Shown: in pieces, positions 1 through 7,734 of the stretch
Layout of the letters: each line of letters starts with the position of its first letter
Position numbering within the stretch: position 1 is the first letter of the stretch
Assembly: GCA_017613735.1 (NCBI GenBank)
Contig: JAGADF010000009.1
Location: forward strand, 346,060 to 410,059
Direction: 5' to 3'
Length of the DNA: 64,000 nucleotides
From: Clostridia bacterium
GTDB lineage: Bacteria > Bacillota > Clostridia > Oscillospirales > Acutalibacteraceae
Position numbers and translations under genes: made by a program
The notes under the pieces: generated by a model
Told to the model about the DNA's origin: nothing
The model's input: the letters and a program-made list of their open reading frames with translations, nothing else
Databases searched by the model: none

Positions 1-1697
1 ACCGTTTTATTGGTTCGGTTGCGAAAAAAAGAGGGCTTCGTTTTTCAAGACCCGGCAACGGCATCTGCCATCAGGTTCATCTTGAACGCTTCGGAAAGCC
101 CGGCAAAACCCTTATCGGCTCCGACTCGCACACCCCTACCGGAGGCGGTATCGGAATGATTGCCATCGGCGCGGGCGGACTTGACGTTGCGGTCGCTATG
201 GGCGGCGGAACGTATTATATTACAATGCCGAAAATTGTAAACGTAAAACTTACGGGCTCTTTAAAGCCATTTGTTTCCGCTAAGGACATTATTCTTAAGG
301 TATTACAGATAATGTCCGTCAAGGGCGGCGTAGGAAAGATTATTGAATACACCGGCGAAGGCGTCAAAACACTTTCCGTTCCCGAAAGAGCAACGATTAC
401 AAATATGGGAGCTGAGCTCGGCGCTACGACATCGGTTTTCCCGTCGGATGAAATTACAAAGAAGTTTCTCAAAGCTCAGGGAAGAGTCGAGGATTACGTT
501 GAAATCAAAGCCGATAAAGACGCCGAATATGACGAAACAATCGAGATTAATCTTGATGAGCTTGAGCCTCTTGCGGCAATGCCTCATATGCCCGACAGAG
601 TTAAAACCGTTAAACAAATCGGTAAAATCAGAATTGACCAGGTTTGCATTGGCTCGTGCACAAATTCATCCCTGATGGATATGCTGAAGGTTGCGGAAAT
701 CCTTAAGGGAAAGACTGTCGCTGCGAATGTAAGCCTTTCAATCGCTCCCGGCTCGAAACAGGTTTTGAATATGCTTTCGCTTAACGGCGCTTTATCTTCA
801 ATGATTGACGCGGGCGCGCGTATTCTTGAAAGCGCGTGCGGTCCGTGTATCGGTATGGGTCAGTCGCCTAATTCAAAGGGTATCTCGCTTCGCACATTCA
901 ACCGTAATTTTGAAGGCAGAAGCGGAACGGCAGACGCGGGAATCTTTCTTGTAAGCCCCGAAACAGCCGCGGTATCGGCTATTACGGGTTATCTTACTGA
1001 CCCGAGAGAATTCGGCGACAGCCTTAAAATCACAATGCCCCACAGGTTTATAATCAACGACAATATGATTGAGCTTCCCGCTTCGCCTAAAGAAGCAGAA
1101 AAGCTTGAAATCATCTACGGTCCGAATATTAAGCCGTTCCCGACAAACGAAAAGCTGCCCGAAACCGTCAGCGCAAAGGTTGCTTTAAAAGTTGGAAATA
1201 ATATTACAACCGATCATATAATGCCTGCGGGAGCGAAAATTCTACCTTACCGTTCTAATATTCCGTTCCTTTCTCAGTTCTGTTTCAGACAGTGCGACGA
1301 GCATTTTGCAGAACGCTGCAAGAAATTGGGAAAAGGTATTATTATAGGCGGCTCAAACTACGGTCAGGGCTCGTCAAGAGAACACGCCGCGCTTGTTCCG
1401 CTTTATCTCGGAATAAAAGCGATTATCACAAAATCCTTTGCGAGAATCCATAAAGCCAATCTCATTAATGCGGGCATACTCCCCTTCACATTTAAAAATG
1501 AAAACGATTATGACAGAATTGACGAGGGCGATGAGCTTTCTCTGGATAACGTAAGAGAAAAAATTGAAAAAGGCGAAACCGTTACGGTTAAGAACCTTAC
1601 AAAGAACGAAGAATACGTTCTCGAATACGACTATTCCGAAAGACAGATGAAAATACTGCTTGCGGGCGGTCTTCTCAATTATACAAAAGGAGAATAA
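1..1697 (+). CDS. acn: Aconitate hydratase, 5'-truncated by the window edge
   Basis: This is the C-terminal part of aconitase, which interconverts citrate and isocitrate through a [4Fe-4S] cluster in the cytoplasm. The reading frame is open from base 3, so the gene starts outside the window; the first internal ATG at 156 is not the real start because family sequence (IGSDSHTPTGGG) is encoded before it. Cluster ligands are the Cys in GSCTNSS (near 657) and both Cys in ACGPCIG (near 836-849). The swivel-domain motif GSSREHAAL lies near 1370-1390. The isocitrate dehydrogenase gene follows after 2 bp, so the pair supplies 2-oxoglutarate for glutamate synthesis, as in clostridia with a partial TCA cycle. 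Family identity is secure; the exact aconitase subclass cannot be judged without the N-terminus. Confidence 0.95.
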   Translation, partial: RFIGSVAKKRGLRFSRPGNGICHQVHLERFGKPGKTLIGSDSHTPTGGGIGMIAIGAGGLDVAVAMGGGTYYITMPKIVNVKLTGSLKPFVSAKDIILKVLQIMSVKGGVGKIIEYTGEGVKTLSVPERATITNMGAELGATTSVFPSDEITKKFLKAQGRVEDYVEIKADKDAEYDETIEINLDELEPLAAMPHMPDRVKTVKQIGKIRIDQVCIGSCTNSSLMDMLKVAEILKGKTVAANVSLSIAPGSKQVLNMLSLNGALSSMIDAGARILESACGPCIGMGQSPNSKGISLRTFNRNFEGRSGTADAGIFLVSPETAAVSAITGYLTDPREFGDSLKITMPHRFIINDNMIELPASPKEAEKLEIIYGPNIKPFPTNEKLPETVSAKVALKVGNNITTDHIMPAGAKILPYRSNIPFLSQFCFRQCDEHFAERCKKLGKGIIIGGSNYGQGSSREHAALVPLYLGIKAIITKSFARIHKANLINAGILPFTFKNENDYDRIDEGDELSLDNVREKIEKGETVTVKNLTKNEEYVLEYDYSERQMKILLAGGLLNYTKGE

Positions 1698-1699
1698 TT

Positions 1700-2869
1700 A
1701 TGACTGAACAGAACATAAAAACCGCTGTTGAAAAATTTGAAGCTCTTATTCGAGAGCAATCCGAAAGGAACGAAAGAATCAAGGCTGAAGGCGATTTTAT
1801 TGACTTTGATAAGCTCGATAAGCTTACAATAGGCGTATGCGGCGGAGACGGCATTGGCCCGATTATCACAAAAGAAGCCGCAAGAGTACTCGAATATATG
1901 CTTGACGACGACGTTAAGGCGGGTAAAATTGATTTTAAAACAATCGACGGTTTAACCATTGAAAACAGAATCGCGCATAATAAGGCTATTCCCGACGACG
2001 TACTCGAAGAGCTTAAAAAATGTCCCGTAATCCTCAAAGGTCCGACCACCACGCCTCAGGCGGGCGATGGCAGACCTAATATAGAAAGCGCAAACGTAGC
2101 CATGCGTAAAGCTCTTGACCTTTTTGCAAATGTCAGGCCCGTTAAAATCCCCTCCCAGGGTATCGACTGGACATTTTTCCGTGAGAACACCGAAGGCGCT
2201 TATGCTGTTGGCTCAAAAGGCGTTAACGTTGACGACGAGCTCGCGTTTGACTTCGTAGTAACAACTACCGAAGGAACGCAGAGAATCGCGCGTATGGCTT
2301 ATGAATACGCAAGAAAAAATCATAAGGACAGAGTTTCAATTATCAATAAGGCAAACGTAATCAAAACAACGGACGGCAAATTCCTTAATCTCTGTAAGGA
2401 AATCGGCAAAGAATACCCCGAAATCACGACTGACGAATGGTATATCGATATAACCACCGCAAAACTTATTGACGAAAAGCGCAGAAAAGATTTCAAAGTA
2501 TTTGTTCTTCCCAATCTTTACGGCGATATCATTACTGACGAGGCTGCCGAATTTCAGGGCGGCGTAGGTACCGCAGGCAGCGCAAACCTCGGTAAGAAAT
2601 ACGCTATGTTCGAAGCAATTCACGGCTCGGCTCCGAGAATGATTGACGAAGGAAGAGGCAAATACGCAGACCCGTGCTCTATGCTTCGCGCCGCGGTAAT
2701 GCTTCTTTCTCATATCGGAAAGCAGGAAAAGGCGGACAAGCTTGAGAGAGCGCTTGATATCTGTATGCTTGAAGAAAAGAAACTTGTAATCACCGGCCGC
2801 GATACGGGTTGCACCTGCAGTGAATTCGGCGATTACGTAATGGAAACCGTTAAAAAAATCAGTGAATAA
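1700..2869 (+). CDS. icd: Isocitrate dehydrogenase, isocitrate/isopropylmalate dehydrogenase family
   Basis: The 389-residue protein oxidatively decarboxylates isocitrate to 2-oxoglutarate. The fold is marked by GGDGIGPI near residue 50, the substrate-phosphate region ENTEGAY, the NLYGDIITDEAA metal/substrate motif and the FEAIHGSAPR cofactor-region motif. About 45 charged residues precede the catalytic fold, which is longer than in isopropylmalate dehydrogenase. Gene order directly after aconitase favours isocitrate over isopropylmalate as substrate. Coenzyme preference (probably NAD) is inferred from similarity to the short clostridial enzymes and is not proven by a residue I can point to. 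It is very probably co-transcribed with aconitase and rex. Confidence 0.88.
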   Translation: MTEQNIKTAVEKFEALIREQSERNERIKAEGDFIDFDKLDKLTIGVCGGDGIGPIITKEAARVLEYMLDDDVKAGKIDFKTIDGLTIENRIAHNKAIPDDVLEELKKCPVILKGPTTTPQAGDGRPNIESANVAMRKALDLFANVRPVKIPSQGIDWTFFRENTEGAYAVGSKGVNVDDELAFDFVVTTTEGTQRIARMAYEYARKNHKDRVSIINKANVIKTTDGKFLNLCKEIGKEYPEITTDEWYIDITTAKLIDEKRRKDFKVFVLPNLYGDIITDEAAEFQGGVGTAGSANLGKKYAMFEAIHGSAPRMIDEGRGKYADPCSMLRAAVMLLSHIGKQEKADKLERALDICMLEEKKLVITGRDTGCTCSEFGDYVMETVKKISE

Positions 2870-2882
2870 AGAAGGCTGAAAA

Positions 2883-3518
2883 ATGAAAAAGGCAAATTAT
2901 ATATCACTGCCCGTTATCAAGAGATTACCGAGATATTACAGATTTCTTGAAGGATTGAGAAAAAACGGGATTGAAAAAATATCTTCAAACGAGCTTTCAA
3001 GACGTATGGGTCTGACCGCCTCACAGATAAGGCAGGATTTAAACTGCTTCGGCGGATTCGGTCAGCAGGGTTACGGCTATAATATCGAACAGCTTTATAC
3101 CGAAATAGGAAAGATTCTCGGCGTTGATAAAAATGTTCCGACTATTCTTATCGGTGCGGGCAATCTCGGAAGAGCTATTGCAACTCATATGGAATTCAGC
3201 GAAAGAGGTTTCGACCTTATAGGCGTGTTCGATAAAAACGAAGCTCTTGCAGGTCAGATGATTAAAGGCTTACCTATCAGGCATATAAGCGGGCTTTATA
3301 ATTTCTGCAGAGACAACTCCCCCGCCGTTGCGGTTCTTTGTATTCCGGAAGAAAACGCAAAGGAAATTGTTGAGCAGCTTGTAAAGCTCAACGTCAAGGG
3401 AATATGGAATTTCACTCACTACAATATTCTCGGTGATTTTCCGTCCCTTTCGGTTGAAAACGTACACTTAAGCGATTCACTTATGACGCTTTCGTATCAG
3501 TTGAATAACAGTAAATAA
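2883..3518 (+). CDS. rex: Redox-sensing transcriptional repressor Rex
   Basis: Rex binds NADH or NAD+ and represses fermentation and respiration genes when the NADH/NAD+ ratio is low. The 211 residues show the standard plan: an N-terminal winged helix (residues 1-75, with ELSRRMGLTASQIRQDL as recognition region and the FGGFGQQGYGY segment), then a Rossmann domain opening with GAGNLG at 91-96, and a C-terminal swapped helix. The length is normal for the family. Lying directly behind aconitase and isocitrate dehydrogenase, it may couple 2-oxoglutarate supply to redox state; I did not find a convincing Rex box in front of this operon because its promoter is outside the window. Confidence 0.95.
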   Translation: MKKANYISLPVIKRLPRYYRFLEGLRKNGIEKISSNELSRRMGLTASQIRQDLNCFGGFGQQGYGYNIEQLYTEIGKILGVDKNVPTILIGAGNLGRAIATHMEFSERGFDLIGVFDKNEALAGQMIKGLPIRHISGLYNFCRDNSPAVAVLCIPEENAKEIVEQLVKLNVKGIWNFTHYNILGDFPSLSVENVHLSDSLMTLSYQLNNSK

Positions 3519-3519
3519 T

Positions 3520-4017
3520 ATGACGCTTAATATTGTTCTGGTAGAGCCTGAAATCCCGCAGAATACGGGTAATATCGCAAGAACCTGCGCGGCTACGGGT
3601 TCAAGACTTCACATAATCGAGCCTATGGGCTTTAAAATTGACGATAAAAAGTTAAAAAGAGCGGGGCTCGATTACTGGCATCTTCTCGATATTACTTATT
3701 ATAAAAACCTTGAGGATTTCTTTTCAAGAAACGAGGGCAATTTCTATTTCTTCTCAACAAAGGCTAAAAACACCTATGATAAAATAGAATACCCCGATAA
3801 TTCATATCTGTTCTTCGGAAAAGAGACAAAGGGACTTCCCGAAGAGCTTTTAAAAGCCAATTCCGACAGATGCGTAAGAATCCCCATGCTTAACGATTCG
3901 TCGGCGAGAAGTCTTAACCTTTCAAATTCTGTCGCAATCGGCGTGTACGAGGTATTAAGACAATGGGATTTCGGCGACCTTTTAAAGGAAGGAAAGCTAA
4001 CTAAATACGAGTGGTAA
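3520..4017 (+). CDS. trmL: tRNA (cytidine/uridine-34-2'-O)-methyltransferase TrmL
   Basis: This SPOUT-class enzyme methylates the wobble ribose of certain leucine tRNAs. The 165-residue length matches TrmL. Characteristic segments are VEPEIPQNTGNIAR at the N-terminus, FFGKETKGLP in the middle and the knot segment with MLNDSSARSLNLSNSVAI near the C-terminus. The start codon lies 1 bp after the rex stop, implying the same transcript. Nothing is unusual about length or motifs. Confidence 0.93.
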   Translation: MTLNIVLVEPEIPQNTGNIARTCAATGSRLHIIEPMGFKIDDKKLKRAGLDYWHLLDITYYKNLEDFFSRNEGNFYFFSTKAKNTYDKIEYPDNSYLFFGKETKGLPEELLKANSDRCVRIPMLNDSSARSLNLSNSVAIGVYEVLRQWDFGDLLKEGKLTKYEW

Positions 4018-4019
4018 AA

Positions 4020-4454
4020 ATGAAAGAAAGCAAATTCACTAAAAGAGAAAAAATAATTGCAATTGTATCCGGCGTGCTGATTATCGGACTTGCCTGCGTA
4101 GTTGTTTTTCAGTATTTTACAATAATCAATACTCAAAGGAAGCTAAGTAAATATTCCGATTCCGTTTCATCCGTCTCCGACGAAGGAAAAATCGTATGGG
4201 TAAATCCCGATACAACCGTCGTAGTGCCTGAAAACAATCTTGCCGACGCTTCGGAAGAAACAAGTTCACAAATAAGCGAAATCAGGGAATACGTGATTAA
4301 TAAAAACAGTAAAAAAATTCATTCGCCCGAATGCGAATCGGCTAAACAAACGCTTGATAAGAACAAGGAAACGGTCACCTGGACCGATGAAGAATATCTT
4401 AATGCTCTTGACGAAGGATACTCGCCCTGTTCCATTTGCAAAGCCGGAAGATAA
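4020..4454 (+). CDS. Small membrane-anchored protein with C-terminal Cys-rich (Ada-like) motif
   Basis: The product is unrecognised as a named family. Residues 1-12 are basic, followed by one hydrophobic segment of about 25 residues and a polar stretch rich in Ser, Val and Asp. The C-terminal 50 residues carry the pattern NKNSKKIH-x3-CESAK ... YSPCSICKAGR. That arrangement (His-x3-Cys, then Cys-x2-Cys) resembles the small zinc-binding module found at the end of some secreted nucleases and in Ada, so a metal-binding extracytoplasmic domain is plausible. A GTG at 4011 overlaps the end of trmL; I prefer the ATG at 4020. Last gene of the rightward operon, followed directly by a terminator. Confidence 0.7.
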   Translation: MKESKFTKREKIIAIVSGVLIIGLACVVVFQYFTIINTQRKLSKYSDSVSSVSDEGKIVWVNPDTTVVVPENNLADASEETSSQISEIREYVINKNSKKIHSPECESAKQTLDKNKETVTWTDEEYLNALDEGYSPCSICKAGR

Positions 4455-4460
4455 ATGAAA

Positions 4461-4490
4461 AAAGACCGTCGGCAGACGGTCTTTTTATTT
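4461..4490. terminator. Bidirectional intrinsic terminator
   Basis: A perfect stem of gaccgtc and gacggtc with a ggca loop is flanked by an A-run on the left and a T-run on the right. It sits between convergent genes ending at 4454 (+) and 4489 (-) and can serve both. Confidence 0.88.
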
Positions 4491-4941
4491 AGTTATACAT
4501 TGAGTTTACGGCCATATAGTCATAAATCATTTTACCGTGATTCTGTTCTTCCTTCTGAATATGGTTAAGAACGTCTCTTACGCCCGTATTCGTAAATTCA
4601 AATACGCTTGTATCATAAAGCGATGAAGCGTGCTTCTCGGTTGAAAGGACGTCGGTGCATAAATAACAGTCGTTCTTTTTATCCTCTGTTTCAATATTGT
4701 TATAGGTTTCGCTGAATGTCGGCAACGGCTCGCTCTGATTGTTTATCGCGGGTACTTCGCCGTTTTCAATTTTTGTAAGGGTATCAAGATGTTTTTGCTC
4801 GTGACCTGCTATCATTGAAAAAAGACCTTTCAGCTGAGGGTCAACCGCACATTGCGAATGACGATTATATTTGTCAATGCAAAGCTGTTCCTGACCTTTT
4901 AAATCCTTAATCAAAGACATTTCTTTTTGTGTTAAACTCAT
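4489..4941 (-). CDS. Ferritin-like / coat-F-like protein
   Basis: This 150-residue, largely helical protein looks like the coat-protein-F/ferritin-like group common in clostridia. Two helix pairs each carry a carboxylate-histidine pattern (GHEQKHLDTL near the middle, QKEEQNHGKMI near the end). The start was set at 4941 because a good ribosome binding site, gaggtgat, stands just before it at 4945-4953; the longer frame from 4989 would overlap the upstream gene and adds 16 poorly conserved-looking residues. It may be a spore component, in line with the cotJ operon elsewhere in the window, but a vegetative ferritin-like role is not excluded. Confidence 0.72.
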   Translation of the reverse strand: MSLTQKEMSLIKDLKGQEQLCIDKYNRHSQCAVDPQLKGLFSMIAGHEQKHLDTLTKIENGEVPAINNQSEPLPTFSETYNNIETEDKKNDCYLCTDVLSTEKHASSLYDTSVFEFTNTGVRDVLNHIQKEEQNHGKMIYDYMAVNSMYN

Positions 4942-4981
4942 TATTATCACCTCTGTGCTATTATTTTCCGTTAATTGTAAA

Positions 4982-6454
4982 TTATTCATAAGAGGTAATT
5001 AATTCTGCAATGCTTTTAAAAATCGGCGCGCAATCGGAAGAACCGCTGACGCCGTCTTCTTTTATTATGACGACTACATACTTCGGCGTATCGGCGGGAA
5101 ACATACCTATAAACCAGGAATGAGTAATCTCTTTCCCGTTTCTGTACCATCCGCTCTGGGCAGTCGCCGTTTTCCCTACTGCGGTTGTATTACGCGGCAT
5201 GGCGTTCTTTCCGCTACCGTCTGAAACTGCCTTTTCAAGCGCTCTGAGAACGGTTTTTGCGGTTTTTTCCGAAACTACTCTTCTTGAGGGCAAAGGCGAA
5301 ACTCTTTTAAATTCGGTTTTGTTTTCGTCAACCATTGATTTAATAACAAGCGGCTGATTGTAAACACCGTAATTACCTATCGCGGCGTAAGCGGCAGCCA
5401 TCTGCAAAGGCGAAGCCATAAGAGTTCCCTGACCGAAGGAAAAGTTAGCCTTTTCCCCTTTCGTCATTTCTTCTTTCAAAGGCAGTTTCCCCGAATCCGA
5501 ATAAATGCCGTCGGCAATTTCAGTCCTTGAGCCGAAGCCGAATTTTTCGGCGATATTCAAAAGAAATCCGCCGTCAATATCTTCAGTAAGATTAATATAA
5601 AAAGTGTTGCACGAATCCGCCGTAGCCGAAAACAAATCGACATTCCCGTGACCGTCTTTTTTATGACATTCAAATTCAGTATCGGATATTTTTATTTTAC
5701 CCGTACAGTTGTATTTATCTTCAGGATTAACTCCGTATTCAAGCGCCGCGCAGGCAATTACGGGTTTAAAAACCGAACCGACCGAGTACTCGGTCAGAGC
5801 TCTGTTTATAAGCGGTGAATTATCGTCTTTAATCGCCTTATCAATCTCGTTGCAATTATAATCGGGTCTTGATACCATAGCAAGAATATTCGCCGTTTTA
5901 ACGTCCATAACTACCGCGGCTCCGACTTTAAGGTTGCCGTCGTCAAGGCATTTTTCGGTGATATACTGAATATTTTTGTCAACAGTCAGTACAATACCGC
6001 CCGCCGAAAGATAATTCGTGTTTTTAACCTTGCCGAGTTGACCAATAATTCTGTCGTTTGCAGAAATATTATAGCTTACGCTTAGGTTACCGCTGTAATA
6101 TAAAAGAATATCGTCATAACTCTTTTCGATTCCGCATACCGCGTTCTGCCCGCTGTCAAGATAACCTATTAAATGACCGCAAAGCCGTTTATCGCCGTAG
6201 CGTTCAACAGTAATTTCCCTTGAGGTTGTTTTGTCATTTATTAAATATTCCATGTTGTAGATTTTTTCATTTACAAGCGGATTCAGATTACGGTCGTATA
6301 TATAACCTCTTGAAACACAAAGGATTTTTGTTCTTGAGCTTTTAACGGATGAAACGGATTTTGAAAAAGCGTTTTCAATACCGTAAAGTCCGCTTATCAG
6401 AAGTCCGATTATTAAAGCGAAAACACCGAATAAAAATGCCCCTCTCTTATACAT
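4982..6454 (-). CDS. Class B penicillin-binding protein (peptidoglycan transpeptidase)
   Basis: A 490-residue cell-wall transpeptidase anchored by one N-terminal membrane segment (residues 5-26). The penicillin-binding domain has SVFK (Ser227-Lys230, catalytic), SCN (281-283) and KTA (428-430). The last motif is normally KTG; here Gly is replaced by Ala within GKTATAQ. The protein is shorter than vegetative PBP2 or FtsI and resembles the compact PbpA/SpoVD-like class B enzymes of clostridia; it has no obvious PASTA repeats. Its Shine-Dalgarno sequence lies in the 3' arm of the preceding hairpin (see 6453-6495). Confidence 0.9.
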   Translation of the reverse strand: MYKRGAFLFGVFALIIGLLISGLYGIENAFSKSVSSVKSSRTKILCVSRGYIYDRNLNPLVNEKIYNMEYLINDKTTSREITVERYGDKRLCGHLIGYLDSGQNAVCGIEKSYDDILLYYSGNLSVSYNISANDRIIGQLGKVKNTNYLSAGGIVLTVDKNIQYITEKCLDDGNLKVGAAVVMDVKTANILAMVSRPDYNCNEIDKAIKDDNSPLINRALTEYSVGSVFKPVIACAALEYGVNPEDKYNCTGKIKISDTEFECHKKDGHGNVDLFSATADSCNTFYINLTEDIDGGFLLNIAEKFGFGSRTEIADGIYSDSGKLPLKEEMTKGEKANFSFGQGTLMASPLQMAAAYAAIGNYGVYNQPLVIKSMVDENKTEFKRVSPLPSRRVVSEKTAKTVLRALEKAVSDGSGKNAMPRNTTAVGKTATAQSGWYRNGKEITHSWFIGMFPADTPKYVVVIIKEDGVSGSSDCAPIFKSIAELITSYE

Positions 6455-6495
6455 AAAAACACCTCGGTTTATTATTTACCGAGGCGTTGTTTTTA
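6453..6495 (-). terminator. Intrinsic terminator whose 3' arm contains the next gene's ribosome binding site
   Basis: On the minus strand the stem gcctcggt / accgaggt (with one G-U pair further out) is followed by gtttttat. It follows the U32 gene and ends at the PBP start codon. The gaggtg sequence of the 3' arm is the only good Shine-Dalgarno for the PBP, 5-6 nt before its ATG, so the hairpin can both end transcription and mask initiation. Confidence 0.75.
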
Positions 6496-7734
6496 TTTCT
6501 TTTCTTTTCGCAGAAGCGAGCCTTTTATAAATGATTTATCACATTTTATTTTAATAATCTCCATAGGGTGCGGAGCTTCGGTTATTTTTTCGCCGTTCTG
6601 ATTAATCATTTCCGAAACAGTAATTTTAACGGGTTCTTTTCCCGGCTCAATTACTTCAAGTTCATCCCCGAGAACGAATTTATTTCTCTGTCCGACGGTA
6701 ATATATTCGCCGTCGCTTTCTAAAAGAACGGCCGCGACATCCCATTCGCGTTTATAACCGCCGTCATAGAAAATCTGAGCGTCTTCGGAGGGAGAACCGA
6801 AATAGAAACCGGTACAGTATTCTCTGTAACTGACTTTTTTTGTTTCATCCTTAATCCAGTCGGAAACGGCATAGTTTTCATTTTCCGAAGAGAAATACTC
6901 GTCAATGGCGGCTCTGTAAGCGTTGGTTATAACCGCCGCGTAATAAGAAGACTTTGCCCTGCCCTCAATCTTAAAGCTGTCAATACCCGCGTTAACAAGC
7001 TCGGGAATATGTTCAATCATACACATATCGCGGGAATTTAAAATATAAGTGCCGTCCTTGCCGTCTTCAATAGGAAAATACATACCCTCGCGCGTCTTTT
7101 CCATAAGCGCGTATTCCCAGCGACAGGGCTGAGCGCATTCTCCCCTGTTAGCGTCGCGTCCGGTGAGATAATTTGAAAGCAGGCACCTGCCTGAAAACGA
7201 AACACACATTGCGCCGTGAACAAAAGCTTCAATTTCAAGCTCTTTAGGCTTTTTAGCCGAGATTTCGGCTATTTCGTCAATAGAAAGCTCCCTTGCAAGA
7301 ACTACTCTTGACGCGCCGAGATTATAAAAGCTCTCGGCTGTATGATAATTAACAATGCCCGCCTGAGTTGAAATATGAACGGGAATTGACGGAGCGTATT
7401 TTTTACATAAATCAAGCACGCCTATATCAGCTACTATCAACGCGTCAACGCCTATTGAAGTCCATTTTTCAAGATAATCACGAAGTGAAGAAATCTCGTT
7501 GTTTCTCGGAAGAGTATTGCAGGTCAGATAAACCCTGACGCCCTTTTCATGACATTTTTTAACGGCTTGTTCAAGGCTTTTGCCGCTGAAATTAGGAGCG
7601 GCGGCGCGCATTGTAAACATATCCGAACCGAGATAAACCGCGTCCGCGCCATACATAAGACAGGCGTCAAGTCTCTCCGCGTCTCCCGCGGGACAAAGCA
7701 ATTCAGGCTTAATTAAATCAGTCTTTCTTTGCAC
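6493..7734 (-). CDS. Peptidase U32 family protein (RlhA/TrhP-like RNA hydroxylation)
   Basis: U32 proteins of this type are named peptidases, but the characterised members (RlhA, TrhP) take part in hydroxylation of rRNA or tRNA. The 413 residues start with PELLCPAGDAERLDACLMYGAD, typical of the TIM-barrel N-terminus. The conserved Cys region HGAMCVSFSGRC...GECAQPCRWEY is present around residues 175-205, consistent with an Fe-S cluster site. A beta-rich C-terminal domain of about 80 residues follows. The GTG start lies 17 nt inside the mltG gene, indicating translational coupling. Assignment to tRNA (TrhP) versus rRNA (RlhA) modification cannot be made here. Confidence 0.88.
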   Translation of the reverse strand: MQRKTDLIKPELLCPAGDAERLDACLMYGADAVYLGSDMFTMRAAAPNFSGKSLEQAVKKCHEKGVRVYLTCNTLPRNNEISSLRDYLEKWTSIGVDALIVADIGVLDLCKKYAPSIPVHISTQAGIVNYHTAESFYNLGASRVVLARELSIDEIAEISAKKPKELEIEAFVHGAMCVSFSGRCLLSNYLTGRDANRGECAQPCRWEYALMEKTREGMYFPIEDGKDGTYILNSRDMCMIEHIPELVNAGIDSFKIEGRAKSSYYAAVITNAYRAAIDEYFSSENENYAVSDWIKDETKKVSYREYCTGFYFGSPSEDAQIFYDGGYKREWDVAAVLLESDGEYITVGQRNKFVLGDELEVIEPGKEPVKITVSEMINQNGEKITEAPHPMEIIKIKCDKSFIKGSLLRKEKK

